Source: Pseudomonadota bacterium (GTDB lineage Bacteria > Bdellovibrionota > Bdellovibrionia > Bdellovibrionales > JACTMU01). Taken from it: a stretch of DNA of 64,000 nucleotides. Shown in pieces: positions 1 through 8,637 of this stretch; within the stretch, counting starts at the first letter, position 1; each line of letters begins with the position of its first letter. The position numbers and the translations under genes are program-made. The stretch covers positions 1-64,000 of the forward strand of contig JACTMU010000013.1 in NCBI GenBank assembly GCA_014584465.1. The letters are read 5' to 3'. A model generated the notes under the pieces. It was not told where the DNA came from, searched no databases, and was given only the letters and a program-made list of their open reading frames with translations.

Positions 1-97
1 GTCCTTCCAGCTTGCAAGACTCGATACAAGGCCCCATTTCTGGGCTACCTTGACGGGAATTCACCCGCTAGCTTGGCTGAGCTTCGCCCAGCGCACA

Positions 98-955
98 TCA
101 CTCGATATTTTGAACCTGTTCGCGAATCTTCTCAATAGTTGTTTTTCCATCGACCACAAGCTCCGTGACTTCGGCAAGATAGGACTTTGAACCGATCGTG
201 TTCATCTCTCGCAACAGCTCTTGGGTATAGAAGTCGAGCTTCTTGCCCTCGGCATCAGACCTTCCCAAGATCTTCTTAAAGCTCCTGAGGTGCTCCTTGA
301 GTCTGGAAATCTCTTCCGAAATATCGCTACGATCCGCATAAAAAACGATCTCAGTCGAGATTCTCTGTTCATCCTGTTCACTGAGCTTGAGTTTGGCTAT
401 ACGATCTCGAACTCGTTCGCCGAGTCGTTCATTGGCCTCTGAGGCAAAGCCCTCAATCTTCTCCAAAATAGCAAGAAGGTTCCCGATGTAGGAATTAAGC
501 TCCTTTTGAAGGGCGGCACCCTCTCGCTTTCTCTCTTCATCGCAAAGGAGAGCTGCCTGCCGAGCAGTATCAAAGAGTTCGGCAATCTCTGTTTCACCCA
601 GTTCATCATCAAACTCTAAGACATGAGGCCACCCGGTGATCTGCTGCAATGTCACGCTCTCTTTGATTTTTAAACTCTTCGCCAGTTTGCGAAAGGTCTT
701 CGCCAGCTCCTTTGCAAACTCCAAATTGAGTTGGATGTCGGGTTTTGTAGAGATTCTCTTTCTCCCCACGGTGACATCGATCGAACCTCTTCGAAAAGTT
801 GCGGCGACAATTTTTTTCAACTCCATTTCGAGGTGAGAACATTCACGGGGCAAGCGAAATCGAATGTCGAGAAAGCGACCGTTAACGCCTTTCACAGTGA
901 CATCCAGTGGAAACTTCGTCGATTTTGAGTGGCCAAAGCCGGTCATGCTCTTCAT
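98..955 (-). CDS. yicC: YicC family endoribonuclease
   Basis: Recognised by the family's N-terminal motif MKSMTGFG, the following VNGRFLDI segment and the helical C-terminal half with KLDFYTQELLREMNTIGSK. YicC proteins are RNases (in E. coli implicated in small-RNA turnover) of about 290 residues; this one has 285. The frame stays open 14 codons further upstream, but I chose the ATG at 955 because the family starts exactly at MKSMTGFG. It is the last gene of a minus-strand run glycosyltransferase fusion, mutL, miaA, yicC, lying 38 bp after miaA. Family assignment is firm; the physiological substrate is unknown here. Confidence 0.93.
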   Translation of the reverse strand: MKSMTGFGHSKSTKFPLDVTVKGVNGRFLDIRFRLPRECSHLEMELKKIVAATFRRGSIDVTVGRKRISTKPDIQLNLEFAKELAKTFRKLAKSLKIKESVTLQQITGWPHVLEFDDELGETEIAELFDTARQAALLCDEERKREGAALQKELNSYIGNLLAILEKIEGFASEANERLGERVRDRIAKLKLSEQDEQRISTEIVFYADRSDISEEISRLKEHLRSFKKILGRSDAEGKKLDFYTQELLREMNTIGSKSYLAEVTELVVDGKTTIEKIREQVQNIE

Positions 956-993
956 AACGTCTGGATTCATCTTGAACAAATTCTCACATGGAG

Positions 994-2043
994 TCAATGT
1001 AGGAATTCATCTTGGATCCGAGTTAGATGTTTTGATATCTCGCTGAAATTGTAAGGTGCTTCAAACCAAGAGATGGAGGGATCTCTCTTAAACCAGGTCA
1101 TCTGTTTCTTGGCGAGCTGGAGCGTGCTTTGAGTGATTTCCATTGGCAGTTGTTCTTGAGTCAGATCACCACGAAGGTGGGCTTGAACCTCTTTAAAACC
1201 GACACTTAAAAGCGGAGGCCAATCTCCGTAACCCCGAATCAGGAGTTCGCGAACCTCTTCGATCCAACCCCGTTTCAACATTTCAAGTGTGCGTTTGTGA
1301 ACCACCTCTCTGAGCTCTGTGCGGTTCATTCGAAGACCTATCTTCTTAAGAACATAGGGGAGCGTTGAATCGCGATCCTCTTTTGAAGATCGGTCGTTGA
1401 ACTCGGTCTGAAACTCACTTAAGGGACGTCCAGTCTCCCAGAACACCATAAGGGCACGACCCAATCGATAGTGATCCTGAGGCGATAATTTTTTTGCGCT
1501 TGTTGGATCGACTCTGTGAAGTTCCTCATAGAGATTCTTCCATCCTATCCTTAAGGCTTCATCCTCGAGTCGGCGGGATGTTTGAGAAGAGATCTTTCCA
1601 ATCGAGTAGAGCCCTCCCTCCAAAGTTCGCGCGTAGAAACCACTTCCGCCGACAATGAAAAAGAGGTTGCTCTTTTTTTCAGAAGTTGCAACTTGCCGTT
1701 GATGGAGCACTTGATTCACAGATTTATGATAGTCTCCCGCAGTGAAATGGCCTCCCAATGGAACAAAATCATAGAGATGATGGGGGACGAGCTTCATATC
1801 TTCTGACGACGGTTTGGCCGAACCAAGATGAATTCCTTGATAGACTTGAACGCTGTCACAATTGATGATTTCTCCCCCAAAATGGAGCGCCAACTCAAGT
1901 GCCAAACGACTCTTGCCAACTCCGGTAGGGCCGACGATCAAAATGCAAAGAGGTTTCGATTTATGAGTGGGCGGATTAGACAGTTCGGCCAAAATCTCTT
2001 TCCATCTTTGAAAATGGGTACTCAACGGAGACTGGGCGACCAT
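994..2043 (-). CDS. miaA: tRNA dimethylallyltransferase MiaA
   Basis: MiaA transfers a dimethylallyl group to N6 of adenosine 37 in tRNAs that read codons starting with U. The P-loop GPTGVGKS, the substrate segment NCDSVQVYQG and the downstream VGGSGFYARTLEGG match the family. The start is uncertain. The ATG at 2043 gives 349 residues with the P-loop about 37 residues in, longer than usual. A TTG at 1992 preceded by GGAAAGAG would give about 332 residues and only a 17-bp overlap with mutL. Overlap with the 3' end of mutL implies translational coupling. Function is firm, start is not. Confidence 0.93.
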   Translation of the reverse strand: MVAQSPLSTHFQRWKEILAELSNPPTHKSKPLCILIVGPTGVGKSRLALELALHFGGEIINCDSVQVYQGIHLGSAKPSSEDMKLVPHHLYDFVPLGGHFTAGDYHKSVNQVLHQRQVATSEKKSNLFFIVGGSGFYARTLEGGLYSIGKISSQTSRRLEDEALRIGWKNLYEELHRVDPTSAKKLSPQDHYRLGRALMVFWETGRPLSEFQTEFNDRSSKEDRDSTLPYVLKKIGLRMNRTELREVVHKRTLEMLKRGWIEEVRELLIRGYGDWPPLLSVGFKEVQAHLRGDLTQEQLPMEITQSTLQLAKKQMTWFKRDPSISWFEAPYNFSEISKHLTRIQDEFLH

Positions 2044-3796
2044 GAGGGCAAAAGCTTGATAATGGGTGTCGGTCCATATCAGAGAGCAGTTGAACCATCT
2101 CACGTTGACTCAAAGGTTGACCCGCTCGAATGACCGAATGACATGCCATGGAGGCAAAGAGCTCTCCCATCCATGTTTCAAGTGCGAAGCTCTCTCCCTG
2201 ACGGAGGCGCTCATGGGCCAAACGTTCCAGTGCTTGCACCAAACCTCTCTCCCTTATCTCAACGGGATGGGCGCGTACGACCAATGAGCTTGGGCCCATG
2301 GCATCGATTTCAATGCCGACCCGTTCGAGCTCCTCCTTCGAGGCCAAAAGGGACTCGATGCAATCTTCGGAAAAGTCGAGTGTGAGTGGGATCAGAAGAT
2401 TTTGAACGTTAGGGCGACTTTGACTCTTCCAGCAGTTCATAAGATCTTCAAAGACAATGCGTTCATGGGCTGCATGTTGATCGATCAAGATGAGTGCCTT
2501 TTCGGATTGCGCCACAATGTATGTAAGATGAGCTTGACCAATGACTTGGAGCGAGCTCCAGTAACCTCTCTCAGAGACTTCGGGACCGATCTCGAGCGAA
2601 GTGTGAGACTCTTCGTTTCTTGGTGAACTCGCCTCTTCGAGGGGTTCCAGTTTTTGAGCGTAGTGGGTTCGTCCAAACTCTGCAATGGGTGGGCTCTCAG
2701 AGTCCTTGATGGTGCTCCACAAGGAGGTCTGTTCATAATGAGACCTGAAATCGTCGCGAGTGGTCCCATTGGATTTTGAAGAAGACATTGAGCTCGTCTC
2801 ACTTGAGAGCCAGGGTGCCTCCTCAAGGGCACTTCGAAGAGTGGACTGAACCAGCCGAAAGATTCGAGAGGGGTCTTGAAACTTCACCTGAGACTTGGTT
2901 GGGTGAATGTTGACATCCACACTTGATGGATCAACCTCGACCCAGACGACGGCAAGTGGATACTGCTTGGTCATTAAAAGATTTCGATAGGCCTCGGTAA
3001 CGGCGGCGTACAGAGATCGATCCTGAACCCACCTCTGGTTGACAAAGAGGTAGATGTTCTTAGAGGTCGGATAACTCTCCCGTGGATTGCCAAAAACCAT
3101 GCGAACATGGGAGGAATCTTGAAAGCTCTCTGTAAAATAGGCCGTGGAAATTGAGAGGACCTGCTCAACTCGTTTCAACTCTGAACTGCAAGGAGGCCAA
3201 AAGGATTGAAGTTTTCCATCTTGAAGCAGGCGAAATTGAATTTTTGGATGAGCAAGTGCCATAGCACGAACCACGGTCTTAATGTGGGAGATCTCGGAAC
3301 TGTCCGATCGTAGGAACTTCAGGCGTGCAGGAACATTTTCAAAGAGGGATTCAATTCGAACGGTTGTTCCCTGAGACGACGAAACCTCATAGACCTCACT
3401 GGTATGGCCGAAGTCACTTCGAATCTGGTGTCCCAACGTGGTGTCGCCTTGGCCTTTGGAGGTGAGAGTCAGCTTCGAAACAGAAGCAATGCTTGCCAGA
3501 GCTTCCCCACGAAAACCATAACTTTGAAGGCACCAAAGATCGGATGAACTGCATATCTTGCTCGTAGCGTGACGATCAAGTGCCAACGAAAGATCTTCGC
3601 GATTCATTCCAACGCCATCATCTTGGATCTGTACGGAGCGACCTCCCATCTGAATCTCAATGTCCATCTGATTTGCTTGGGCATCGATCGCATTTTCGAT
3701 GAGCTCTTTGACCATGTGTGAGGGGCGCTCCACCACTTCGCCCGCGGCAATCTGATCGATGACCTCTGAGGAGAGGCGAAGGATCTTAGAACCCAT
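1976..3796 (-). CDS. mutL: DNA mismatch repair protein MutL (endonuclease type)
   Basis: MutL couples mismatch recognition by MutS to strand removal. The N-terminal GHKL ATPase motifs are visible: ELIENAIDA, DDGVGM, HATSKI and GFRGEALASIASVS. The C-terminal domain carries the nicking-endonuclease motif DQHAAHERIVFE, together with the ACHSVIRAG and CPHGRP metal-binding motifs. It is therefore the nuclease-active form used by bacteria without MutH. I chose the ATG at 3796 (MGSKILRLSSEVIDQIAAGEVVERP region matches the family start), giving 606 residues; an ATG at 3811 is possible. The start overlaps the end of the upstream fused gene by 11 bp, and the end overlaps miaA. Confidence 0.96.
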   Translation of the reverse strand: MGSKILRLSSEVIDQIAAGEVVERPSHMVKELIENAIDAQANQMDIEIQMGGRSVQIQDDGVGMNREDLSLALDRHATSKICSSSDLWCLQSYGFRGEALASIASVSKLTLTSKGQGDTTLGHQIRSDFGHTSEVYEVSSSQGTTVRIESLFENVPARLKFLRSDSSEISHIKTVVRAMALAHPKIQFRLLQDGKLQSFWPPCSSELKRVEQVLSISTAYFTESFQDSSHVRMVFGNPRESYPTSKNIYLFVNQRWVQDRSLYAAVTEAYRNLLMTKQYPLAVVWVEVDPSSVDVNIHPTKSQVKFQDPSRIFRLVQSTLRSALEEAPWLSSETSSMSSSKSNGTTRDDFRSHYEQTSLWSTIKDSESPPIAEFGRTHYAQKLEPLEEASSPRNEESHTSLEIGPEVSERGYWSSLQVIGQAHLTYIVAQSEKALILIDQHAAHERIVFEDLMNCWKSQSRPNVQNLLIPLTLDFSEDCIESLLASKEELERVGIEIDAMGPSSLVVRAHPVEIRERGLVQALERLAHERLRQGESFALETWMGELFASMACHSVIRAGQPLSQREMVQLLSDMDRHPLSSFCPHGRPVSVEYPFSKMERDFGRTV

Positions 3797-5387
3797 ACTG
3801 AAGAGACCCATGAAAGCCAGACGAAACGGATTGGCGTGTGTCCATATAAAATCGAGGTTCAACACGAAAACCCAATCTTTTAATTCGGTAGGCCAGTCCT
3901 AAGGCCGCATGCCCCCCAAACTGGGTCTCATTGATCTTGAGGTGCTGAGAAGTGTTGTAGATAAAATCATAATCCATATAGAGAAGTTGAATGCCAAGTC
4001 CCCAATAGATCATTCCACTGAAGAAAGCTTTAAAGGGCCACATCATATCGGTTTCTAGGAGAAAGGTGATCCCCCTGGACAGCGAGTTTGTACCCGCCAA
4101 CTCCATGATGGTGGAGGGAACTCCAGGGGCTACGGCCAAGGAGATGTCCATCAATGTTGGTCCCTTAATTAAAATGTCAGGGCCGGAGATCTTAAGACCA
4201 TAAAATCTCAATTGCGTGGAAATATCCTGGTCGCTGACCTTTCCACGGTAGTTGATAAGGTTGAACGTTGGACCCACATATTGGGTCAAATAGATGGGTT
4301 GTTCTACCCTCTCCTTCTCAGCCTTCTCTTTCTCAAGATCTTTCTCTTTTTTCTTTGAAGCGTTCTCCTCATCGCCATCACGACGACTTGACTTGGCCGT
4401 CCCACTCTCCGGTGTGATGTCTACATCGGAGATATAGCCCACCACCTTACTGCCCGTATAGACCTTGTAGAAAGCGCCGAAGGTCTTTTGTGAAACATTG
4501 ATCTTTGCTCCTTGCGAGAGGTAGTCGACGATGGCCGAATCAAAATCGTTCTTCTTGTAGATCATGGCGCCGTCGGTTTTGACCACGGCCGACTGAGTAG
4601 CCCTGGAGGAACTTTTTCTTTTCTTCTTCTTGGCGAAGGCCTCTGTTGGCTGAAAAAGGCTCATCCATGTCAAAAGGGCCAGAAGCGCCATCGCCAAGTT
4701 TCGAAAGCGCCACACTTTAAAAAAGGCCTCAAGGACGATCCGAAAAGACATTTTACTTTGACCCACACGACGCTCTTCAAAGGTGATGGGGACCTCTTTG
4801 GGGACCATCCCATTTCGAAGAGCCCTGTATTTGAGTTCTATCTGAAAGCTGTATCCTTCAGACACAACGGAGTTGAGTTTGATCGCTCGAAGTGCACGAT
4901 CAGACCAGGCGTTGAATCCACCGGTCCAGTCGTAAAGTTTGCGACTGAGGATCATGCGAGTGTAAAAACTTCCTCCTCGACTGATGAGTCTGCGCCAAAA
5001 ATTCCAGTTCACCGTTTCGCCGCCGGGCACATATCGAGAGCCCACCACAAAATCGGCCGACTCAACAGCTTTGGAGATCTTAGCTAGATCTTTAGGGCGA
5101 TGAGAAAAGTCAGCATCCATCTCAATGAGATGAGTGTAGCCACGCTCCAGAGCCCATTGAAAACCTGCGAGATAGGCCTTCCCCAATCCCTCTTTTTTTT
5201 GACGAACCAGTAGATGAACTCGCTCATCATTTTGAGAACGGCTCTCTACGGCCTTTGCAGTTCCATCGGGAGAGTTGTCATCCACGACCAAGATGTCGAT
5301 GTCGGGAACCTCTTGTTCAATGGCCTCAATGAGTGGAAGGATGTTTTCAATTTCGTTGTAGGTAGGAATCAAGACGATCTTTTTCAT
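3786..5387 (-). CDS. GT2 polyprenol-phosphate mannosyltransferase-like domain fused to SH3/outer-membrane protein
   Basis: One uninterrupted frame of 533 residues codes two unlike proteins. Residues 1-232 form a complete family 2 glycosyltransferase of the dolichol/polyprenol-phosphate mannose synthase type (IPTYNEIENI, VVDDNSPDGT, DADFSHRP, RRVGQSKMSFR). Such enzymes normally stop at about this length. The frame then runs into a typical Sec signal peptide (WRFRNLAMALLALLTWMSLF, ending AFA before KKKKRK), a bacterial SH3-like segment (about GAMIYKKNDF to YISDVDI), a lysine/glutamate-rich linker and a likely beta-barrel ending in Phe. The start at 5387 fits the GT2 family. mutL overlaps its end. 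Whether one polyprotein or two products are made is open. Confidence 0.85.
   Translation of the reverse strand: MKKIVLIPTYNEIENILPLIEAIEQEVPDIDILVVDDNSPDGTAKAVESRSQNDERVHLLVRQKKEGLGKAYLAGFQWALERGYTHLIEMDADFSHRPKDLAKISKAVESADFVVGSRYVPGGETVNWNFWRRLISRGGSFYTRMILSRKLYDWTGGFNAWSDRALRAIKLNSVVSEGYSFQIELKYRALRNGMVPKEVPITFEERRVGQSKMSFRIVLEAFFKVWRFRNLAMALLALLTWMSLFQPTEAFAKKKKRKSSSRATQSAVVKTDGAMIYKKNDFDSAIVDYLSQGAKINVSQKTFGAFYKVYTGSKVVGYISDVDITPESGTAKSSRRDGDEENASKKKEKDLEKEKAEKERVEQPIYLTQYVGPTFNLINYRGKVSDQDISTQLRFYGLKISGPDILIKGPTLMDISLAVAPGVPSTIMELAGTNSLSRGITFLLETDMMWPFKAFFSGMIYWGLGIQLLYMDYDFIYNTSQHLKINETQFGGHAALGLAYRIKRLGFRVEPRFYMDTRQSVSSGFHGSLQYGF
4632..4715 (-). other. Candidate internal start and signal peptide for the outer-membrane half of the fusion
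   Basis: Within the fused gene, a GTG at 4715 would begin a 309-residue secreted protein with an arginine-containing n-region (WRFRN), a hydrophobic core and an AFA cleavage site before KKKKRK. A weak GAGG lies 11 bases upstream; an ATG at 4691 is another possible start. The arrangement looks like two ancestral genes overlapping in the same frame with no stop between them. Internal initiation is inference. Confidence 0.4.
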
Positions 5388-5447
5388 TGAAGATGACCCT
5401 ACCGCGGAGTCAAAATGGGTGCAAGGACAACTCAATGCGCCTCTCTA

Positions 5448-5963
5448 CTATGTGAGGCTCTTTGGGTTCACTCTGCTCTGTAGATGGGTCTCCAGGGATC
5501 CATCCGGGGGAGTCTCACTTGCCAAGGGGTGTGACAAGAGGGAGCCTCTCAAGTAAGACGGATTCAAGGAGATTGACTTATTGCGTCGGTCTCGCATTTC
5601 AAGTTCAATGGGCAGTGGAGGAAGCAGTTGGTTTTCCCCCATCTTTCGACGCTCTTCCATATGGCTCTTTACCTTCTCAACCACGCGGTCTCGATTGTGA
5701 ACATAGACCACAGGATCAAATCCACATTGAGGGCAGATCAGAGAGAGTCGCCATCGGATCAGGGCGAAAACTTCACCGACACCAATGAGAGCAACGAGAA
5801 TGATGATAAACTTCGGGTTGAAGGATTCCCATATCAAAAACATGATGGTCAGACTCATTGCGATGAGAACAAGAAGGCCAGCAATCGTAACGTGTTGTCG
5901 TTTCACGATTCGACGAGATGATTTGCAAAATGCGCAGAAGCAATCTGTAGTTAATTGGGTCAT
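5448..5963 (-). CDS. Small membrane protein with split zinc-ribbon cysteines
   Basis: A 171-residue protein I do not recognise. It begins with a cysteine cluster (DCFCAFCKSS), followed by two adjacent hydrophobic segments (about 29-47 and 51-69, LLVLIAMSLTIMFLIW and FIIILVALIGVGEVFAL), then a CPQC pair at about residues 77-80 and a charged, proline-rich tail. The two cysteine pairs could form one zinc ribbon at the cytoplasmic membrane face. It lies upstream of the glycosyltransferase fusion on the same strand, about 60 bp away, so the two may be co-transcribed. Function unknown. Confidence 0.65.
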   Translation of the reverse strand: MTQLTTDCFCAFCKSSRRIVKRQHVTIAGLLVLIAMSLTIMFLIWESFNPKFIIILVALIGVGEVFALIRWRLSLICPQCGFDPVVYVHNRDRVVEKVKSHMEERRKMGENQLLPPLPIELEMRDRRNKSISLNPSYLRGSLLSHPLASETPPDGSLETHLQSRVNPKSLT

Positions 5964-6035
5964 AGTTCTACATTCTATTTTCTCTACAAATGACCAATAT
6001 GAAAAGGCGAGTTTTTTAAATTTCCCAACTAGTGG

Positions 6036-6190
6036 CCGGCGCGAAACCTGCTTTCGAGCGAATTTCCATAAGTTTTTCTTATACCGAGACAGGCCGACGA
6101 AGGGCTAGCCAGTGGCGCTAACTCGAGGAGGCTCAACGAAGGTATAAGGGAAACCTATGGTGAATTCGCCGAAATGAGGCTTCACGCCAG
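6036..6190. repeat. Palindromic element family 1, copy 1
   Basis: A diverged copy of a roughly 162-bp palindromic element. It begins with CGGCGCGAAACCTGCTTTCGA, keeps the conserved centre GGGCTAGCC and GGCGCTAACTCGAGGAGGC, and ends with GAGGCTTCACGCC. Arms on the two sides are complementary but carry mismatches, so it is an older copy than the one at 45524. It lies in the divergent intergenic region between the zinc-ribbon membrane protein and an outer-membrane protein gene. No coding potential. Confidence 0.85.
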
Positions 6191-6334
6191 ACCCTATTTA
6201 CAGTGGAAATAGGTCTTGAATGGACCAAGCCTGGGCTTATTGCGAGATCAGGTGACTTTTCAAAACAGTTCAGTGCAATTGATGATATTCTGAGTGTGTT
6301 GCAAATAAGGATCATTGTCACACAAGGATGGGTG

Positions 6335-7051
6335 ATGAAAAAGAGTTTAATTTTTTATCCAAGGAAATGGACTTTCAGTCTTTCGACATTGCTTCTAGCT
6401 CTACTGCTTTCTCGTGCTTCTATGGGAGCTCCTCAATCTGAAAAGTTGGAAGATGGACTCAACTACGACGAGCTGATGCAGGAGCTTTCGCAGATGGAGA
6501 CCAGGTACACGCCAGTGGAGAATCCGTTTGATGATGTCAAAATTCACTTAGGTTTTGGACTTCCCTCATCCAATTTCAGCGTGATCAAACCCGATGGAGG
6601 GACGGAATATGGAGATCCGAAAGGATTTCAATTTTCTCTTGGGATCGACCTTCTCGATCCAAAGTGGCAGGCCGAAGGAGTGGTGCGAAGTTATTCTGCT
6701 CTACAACACAACGAAAGTGCAATATCTCTTCAGGAATTTGATTTAAAGGTCGCCTACAACCATCATCTCTATCACATTTTTTATCTGCGCGGAGGTGTTG
6801 GTCTTGCGGCTCGCTATTTGGACCTTAAGACGACAGAATACAGGCTGGATGAGAAGAGTGGAAAAAAGACGCTCGTTCCTAAGGAATACTCTTATACGAC
6901 TCCGACCTCCATTGTATTTGTAGGTGCGGACTCCTATGTCTCAGAGAATATAAGTCTCGGCGGCGAGTTCTCCTTTCGAAGTGCCATGGTGGATGAGACC
7001 ATTGATCGTCAGTCTCTTGATTTTACCTTCAGGGTTGATGGTCACTTTTAG
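6335..7051 (+). CDS. Predicted outer-membrane beta-barrel protein
   Basis: A 238-residue exported protein. The N-terminus has two lysines, a hydrophobic core (STLLLALLLSRASMG) and an alanine-rich cleavage region, consistent with a Sec signal peptide. The mature part shows alternating aromatic/hydrophobic strands and ends with FRVDGHF; a terminal phenylalanine is the usual signal for BamA-mediated insertion. The frame is open 44 codons further upstream, but the ATG at 6335 is the one that begins the signal peptide. No family recognised. It stands alone between a palindromic repeat and a Yip1-type gene. Confidence 0.75.
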   Translation: MKKSLIFYPRKWTFSLSTLLLALLLSRASMGAPQSEKLEDGLNYDELMQELSQMETRYTPVENPFDDVKIHLGFGLPSSNFSVIKPDGGTEYGDPKGFQFSLGIDLLDPKWQAEGVVRSYSALQHNESAISLQEFDLKVAYNHHLYHIFYLRGGVGLAARYLDLKTTEYRLDEKSGKKTLVPKEYSYTTPTSIVFVGADSYVSENISLGGEFSFRSAMVDETIDRQSLDFTFRVDGHF

Positions 7052-7145
7052 TTTCTTTTTGGGAGAGTGGGTTGGTTCGGTTGGGGGATCCAGATATCCA
7101 GATCGGCGGACTCAAAAAGTGTGAATTTTACAGGATTTCGAAGTT

Positions 7146-7688
7146 ATGCATCTAGGTAGTGGCGAAGCTCGTGAACTCGTTCGATATCTTCTTCGATTTG
7201 CTCGAAACCCCATCTCCGAGATCAAGAAGGTCCCCCATTTCCGATGGCCCTATCTGATTGGCATGCAGTACATTTTAGCATTGATCAGTGGGGGCCTTTC
7301 GGGAGTGGTAGGTCCGTTTCGAATCAATATCATCTTAGGGATTCTTTTCTTTCCATTTGCAGTTCTCATCATGAGTTTGATCTCTTCGGTCTTCTTCTAC
7401 TATCTCTTTCAATTTCTTTTTCGTAAAACTCTCTCACTTCACCAACTTTATAGCATCATGGCGTTCACTTCGGTGCCGATGCTTCTCTTTCATGTAGGAT
7501 CTCCCGCTCTCCCTCCACTTGATCTGGTAGGATACGTCGTGATGAGTTTTCTGCTCGTGGTGGGTCTTGTAGAAAACTGCGATGTTCCAAGAAAACCCAC
7601 TGCGCGAGTCGTCCTTGGGATCTTCATTGTATTGGTGCTTCTCTGGATCTTAGAACGTATTGCGGTGGACTCTACTTTTTCGCAATAA
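7146..7688 (+). CDS. YIP1-family membrane protein
   Basis: A 180-residue integral membrane protein with about five hydrophobic segments (for example YILALISGGLSGVVG, IILGILFFPFAVLIMSLIS and VVLGIFIVLVLLWIL). The layout and the short N-terminal cytoplasmic part with RYLLRFARNPISEIKK resemble bacterial Yip1-domain proteins, which have no settled biochemical role. Its 3' end overlaps the convergent cmoB gene by 17 bp. Family call is moderately secure; function unknown. Confidence 0.65.
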   Translation: MHLGSGEARELVRYLLRFARNPISEIKKVPHFRWPYLIGMQYILALISGGLSGVVGPFRINIILGILFFPFAVLIMSLISSVFFYYLFQFLFRKTLSLHQLYSIMAFTSVPMLLFHVGSPALPPLDLVGYVVMSFLLVVGLVENCDVPRKPTARVVLGIFIVLVLLWILERIAVDSTFSQ

Positions 7689-8637
7689 AGAGAAACCTCA
7701 TAGGAGCAGGGAGTCCCTCAACAGATTTGGTTGGATCTGCAGGATCCAGAAAATCGGCCAAAGAGTGTCGAGGTGGTGGGCACCAAGAGGTCAAACGCTG
7801 CTCTGTGGTTGTAAGCGCAGTCTCACTGATGAGTTGGATTTCACTGAATCGTGCTCGATGGAGCCAGTTTTCAACGCAACTTTGAGTCGGGATGAACCAA
7901 ACATTCTTCATTCCAAGGTATCGTCCCTTCGGGGTCAAAGCCGTAGCGTGAGTTCCAGGGACTCCCAGTGTTTCAAGGACCAGCTCGCCTCCTCTTTTCA
8001 AGGAGTGTCGGATGTCGGTCAGGTGATCCAGGGGGCTTCTGCGATGGTAGATCACCCCCATCGAAAAGATGGTATCAAAACACTCATGAAAATAACGGAG
8101 CTCCTCTGCACCAAAGAGTTCATATTTTAAACACTGAATTTTGGCAAAATTTTGTAAGAACTGATATTGCACATAACAATGGAGAAAGGGGTCAATTCCA
8201 AGGACCAACCTTGGGCTATGGTGAGCCATACGAAACATAAAATAGCCATTGTTGCATCCAACATCAAGAATGGCTCGATCCTTAAGGGGCGAGATATGCT
8301 CTTTCAGTCGATCCCACTTAAGATCTGAACGCCACTCCCCATCGATCAACTCACCAAAGAGTCGAAAGGGTCCCTTTTTCCATGGAACGAGACTTAGAGC
8401 CTCCTTTCGAATGGTCTCCGTCGTCTTGGGGTCAAGGTCCGCTCCACATCCAATGACAATTTCTGGTCCAGAGCAGTCCACTTGAGAGGGCTCTTTAAGA
8501 AGGGGGAGCCCTTGTAAAAGAGTCCAATAGCTCTGCGAAGAGGCTCGTTGGAGCCATTGAGAGCGCTCCTTGTTCAACAAGGAGAGTTGTTCAATGTCGC
8601 AGGATCCTTCAAGTGATCTAAGATAATCAAGGTTCAC
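7672..8637 (-). CDS. cmoB: tRNA U34 carboxymethyltransferase CmoB
   Basis: CmoB transfers the carboxymethyl group of carboxy-SAM to 5-hydroxyuridine 34 of tRNAs, producing uridine 5-oxyacetic acid at the wobble position. The SAM-binding motif LDVGCNNGYFMFRM, GIDPFLHCYVQYQF and the diagnostic FSMGVIYHRRSPLDHL and GELVLETLGVPG all match. I chose the GTG at 8637, which overlaps the cmoA stop (GTGA); a start at 8670 would extend it 11 codons into cmoA. The gene follows its partner cmoA directly, as expected for a two-step pathway. Confidence 0.94.
   Translation of the reverse strand: MNLDYLRSLEGSCDIEQLSLLNKERSQWLQRASSQSYWTLLQGLPLLKEPSQVDCSGPEIVIGCGADLDPKTTETIRKEALSLVPWKKGPFRLFGELIDGEWRSDLKWDRLKEHISPLKDRAILDVGCNNGYFMFRMAHHSPRLVLGIDPFLHCYVQYQFLQNFAKIQCLKYELFGAEELRYFHECFDTIFSMGVIYHRRSPLDHLTDIRHSLKRGGELVLETLGVPGTHATALTPKGRYLGMKNVWFIPTQSCVENWLHRARFSEIQLISETALTTTEQRLTSWCPPPRHSLADFLDPADPTKSVEGLPAPMRFLFIAKK

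Noticed and set aside
1-97. Possible structured RNA end before yicC
   Set aside because: Small self-complementary bits (CCCATTTCTGGG, GGGAATTCACCC) are present, but they fit no tRNA, tmRNA, SRP or RNase P feature I can name.
4512-5087. 191-codon plus-strand frame opposite the glycosyltransferase
   Set aside because: It lies wholly antisense to a well-supported GT2 domain, has no ribosome site or recognisable motif, and its residue mix is that of a shadow frame.
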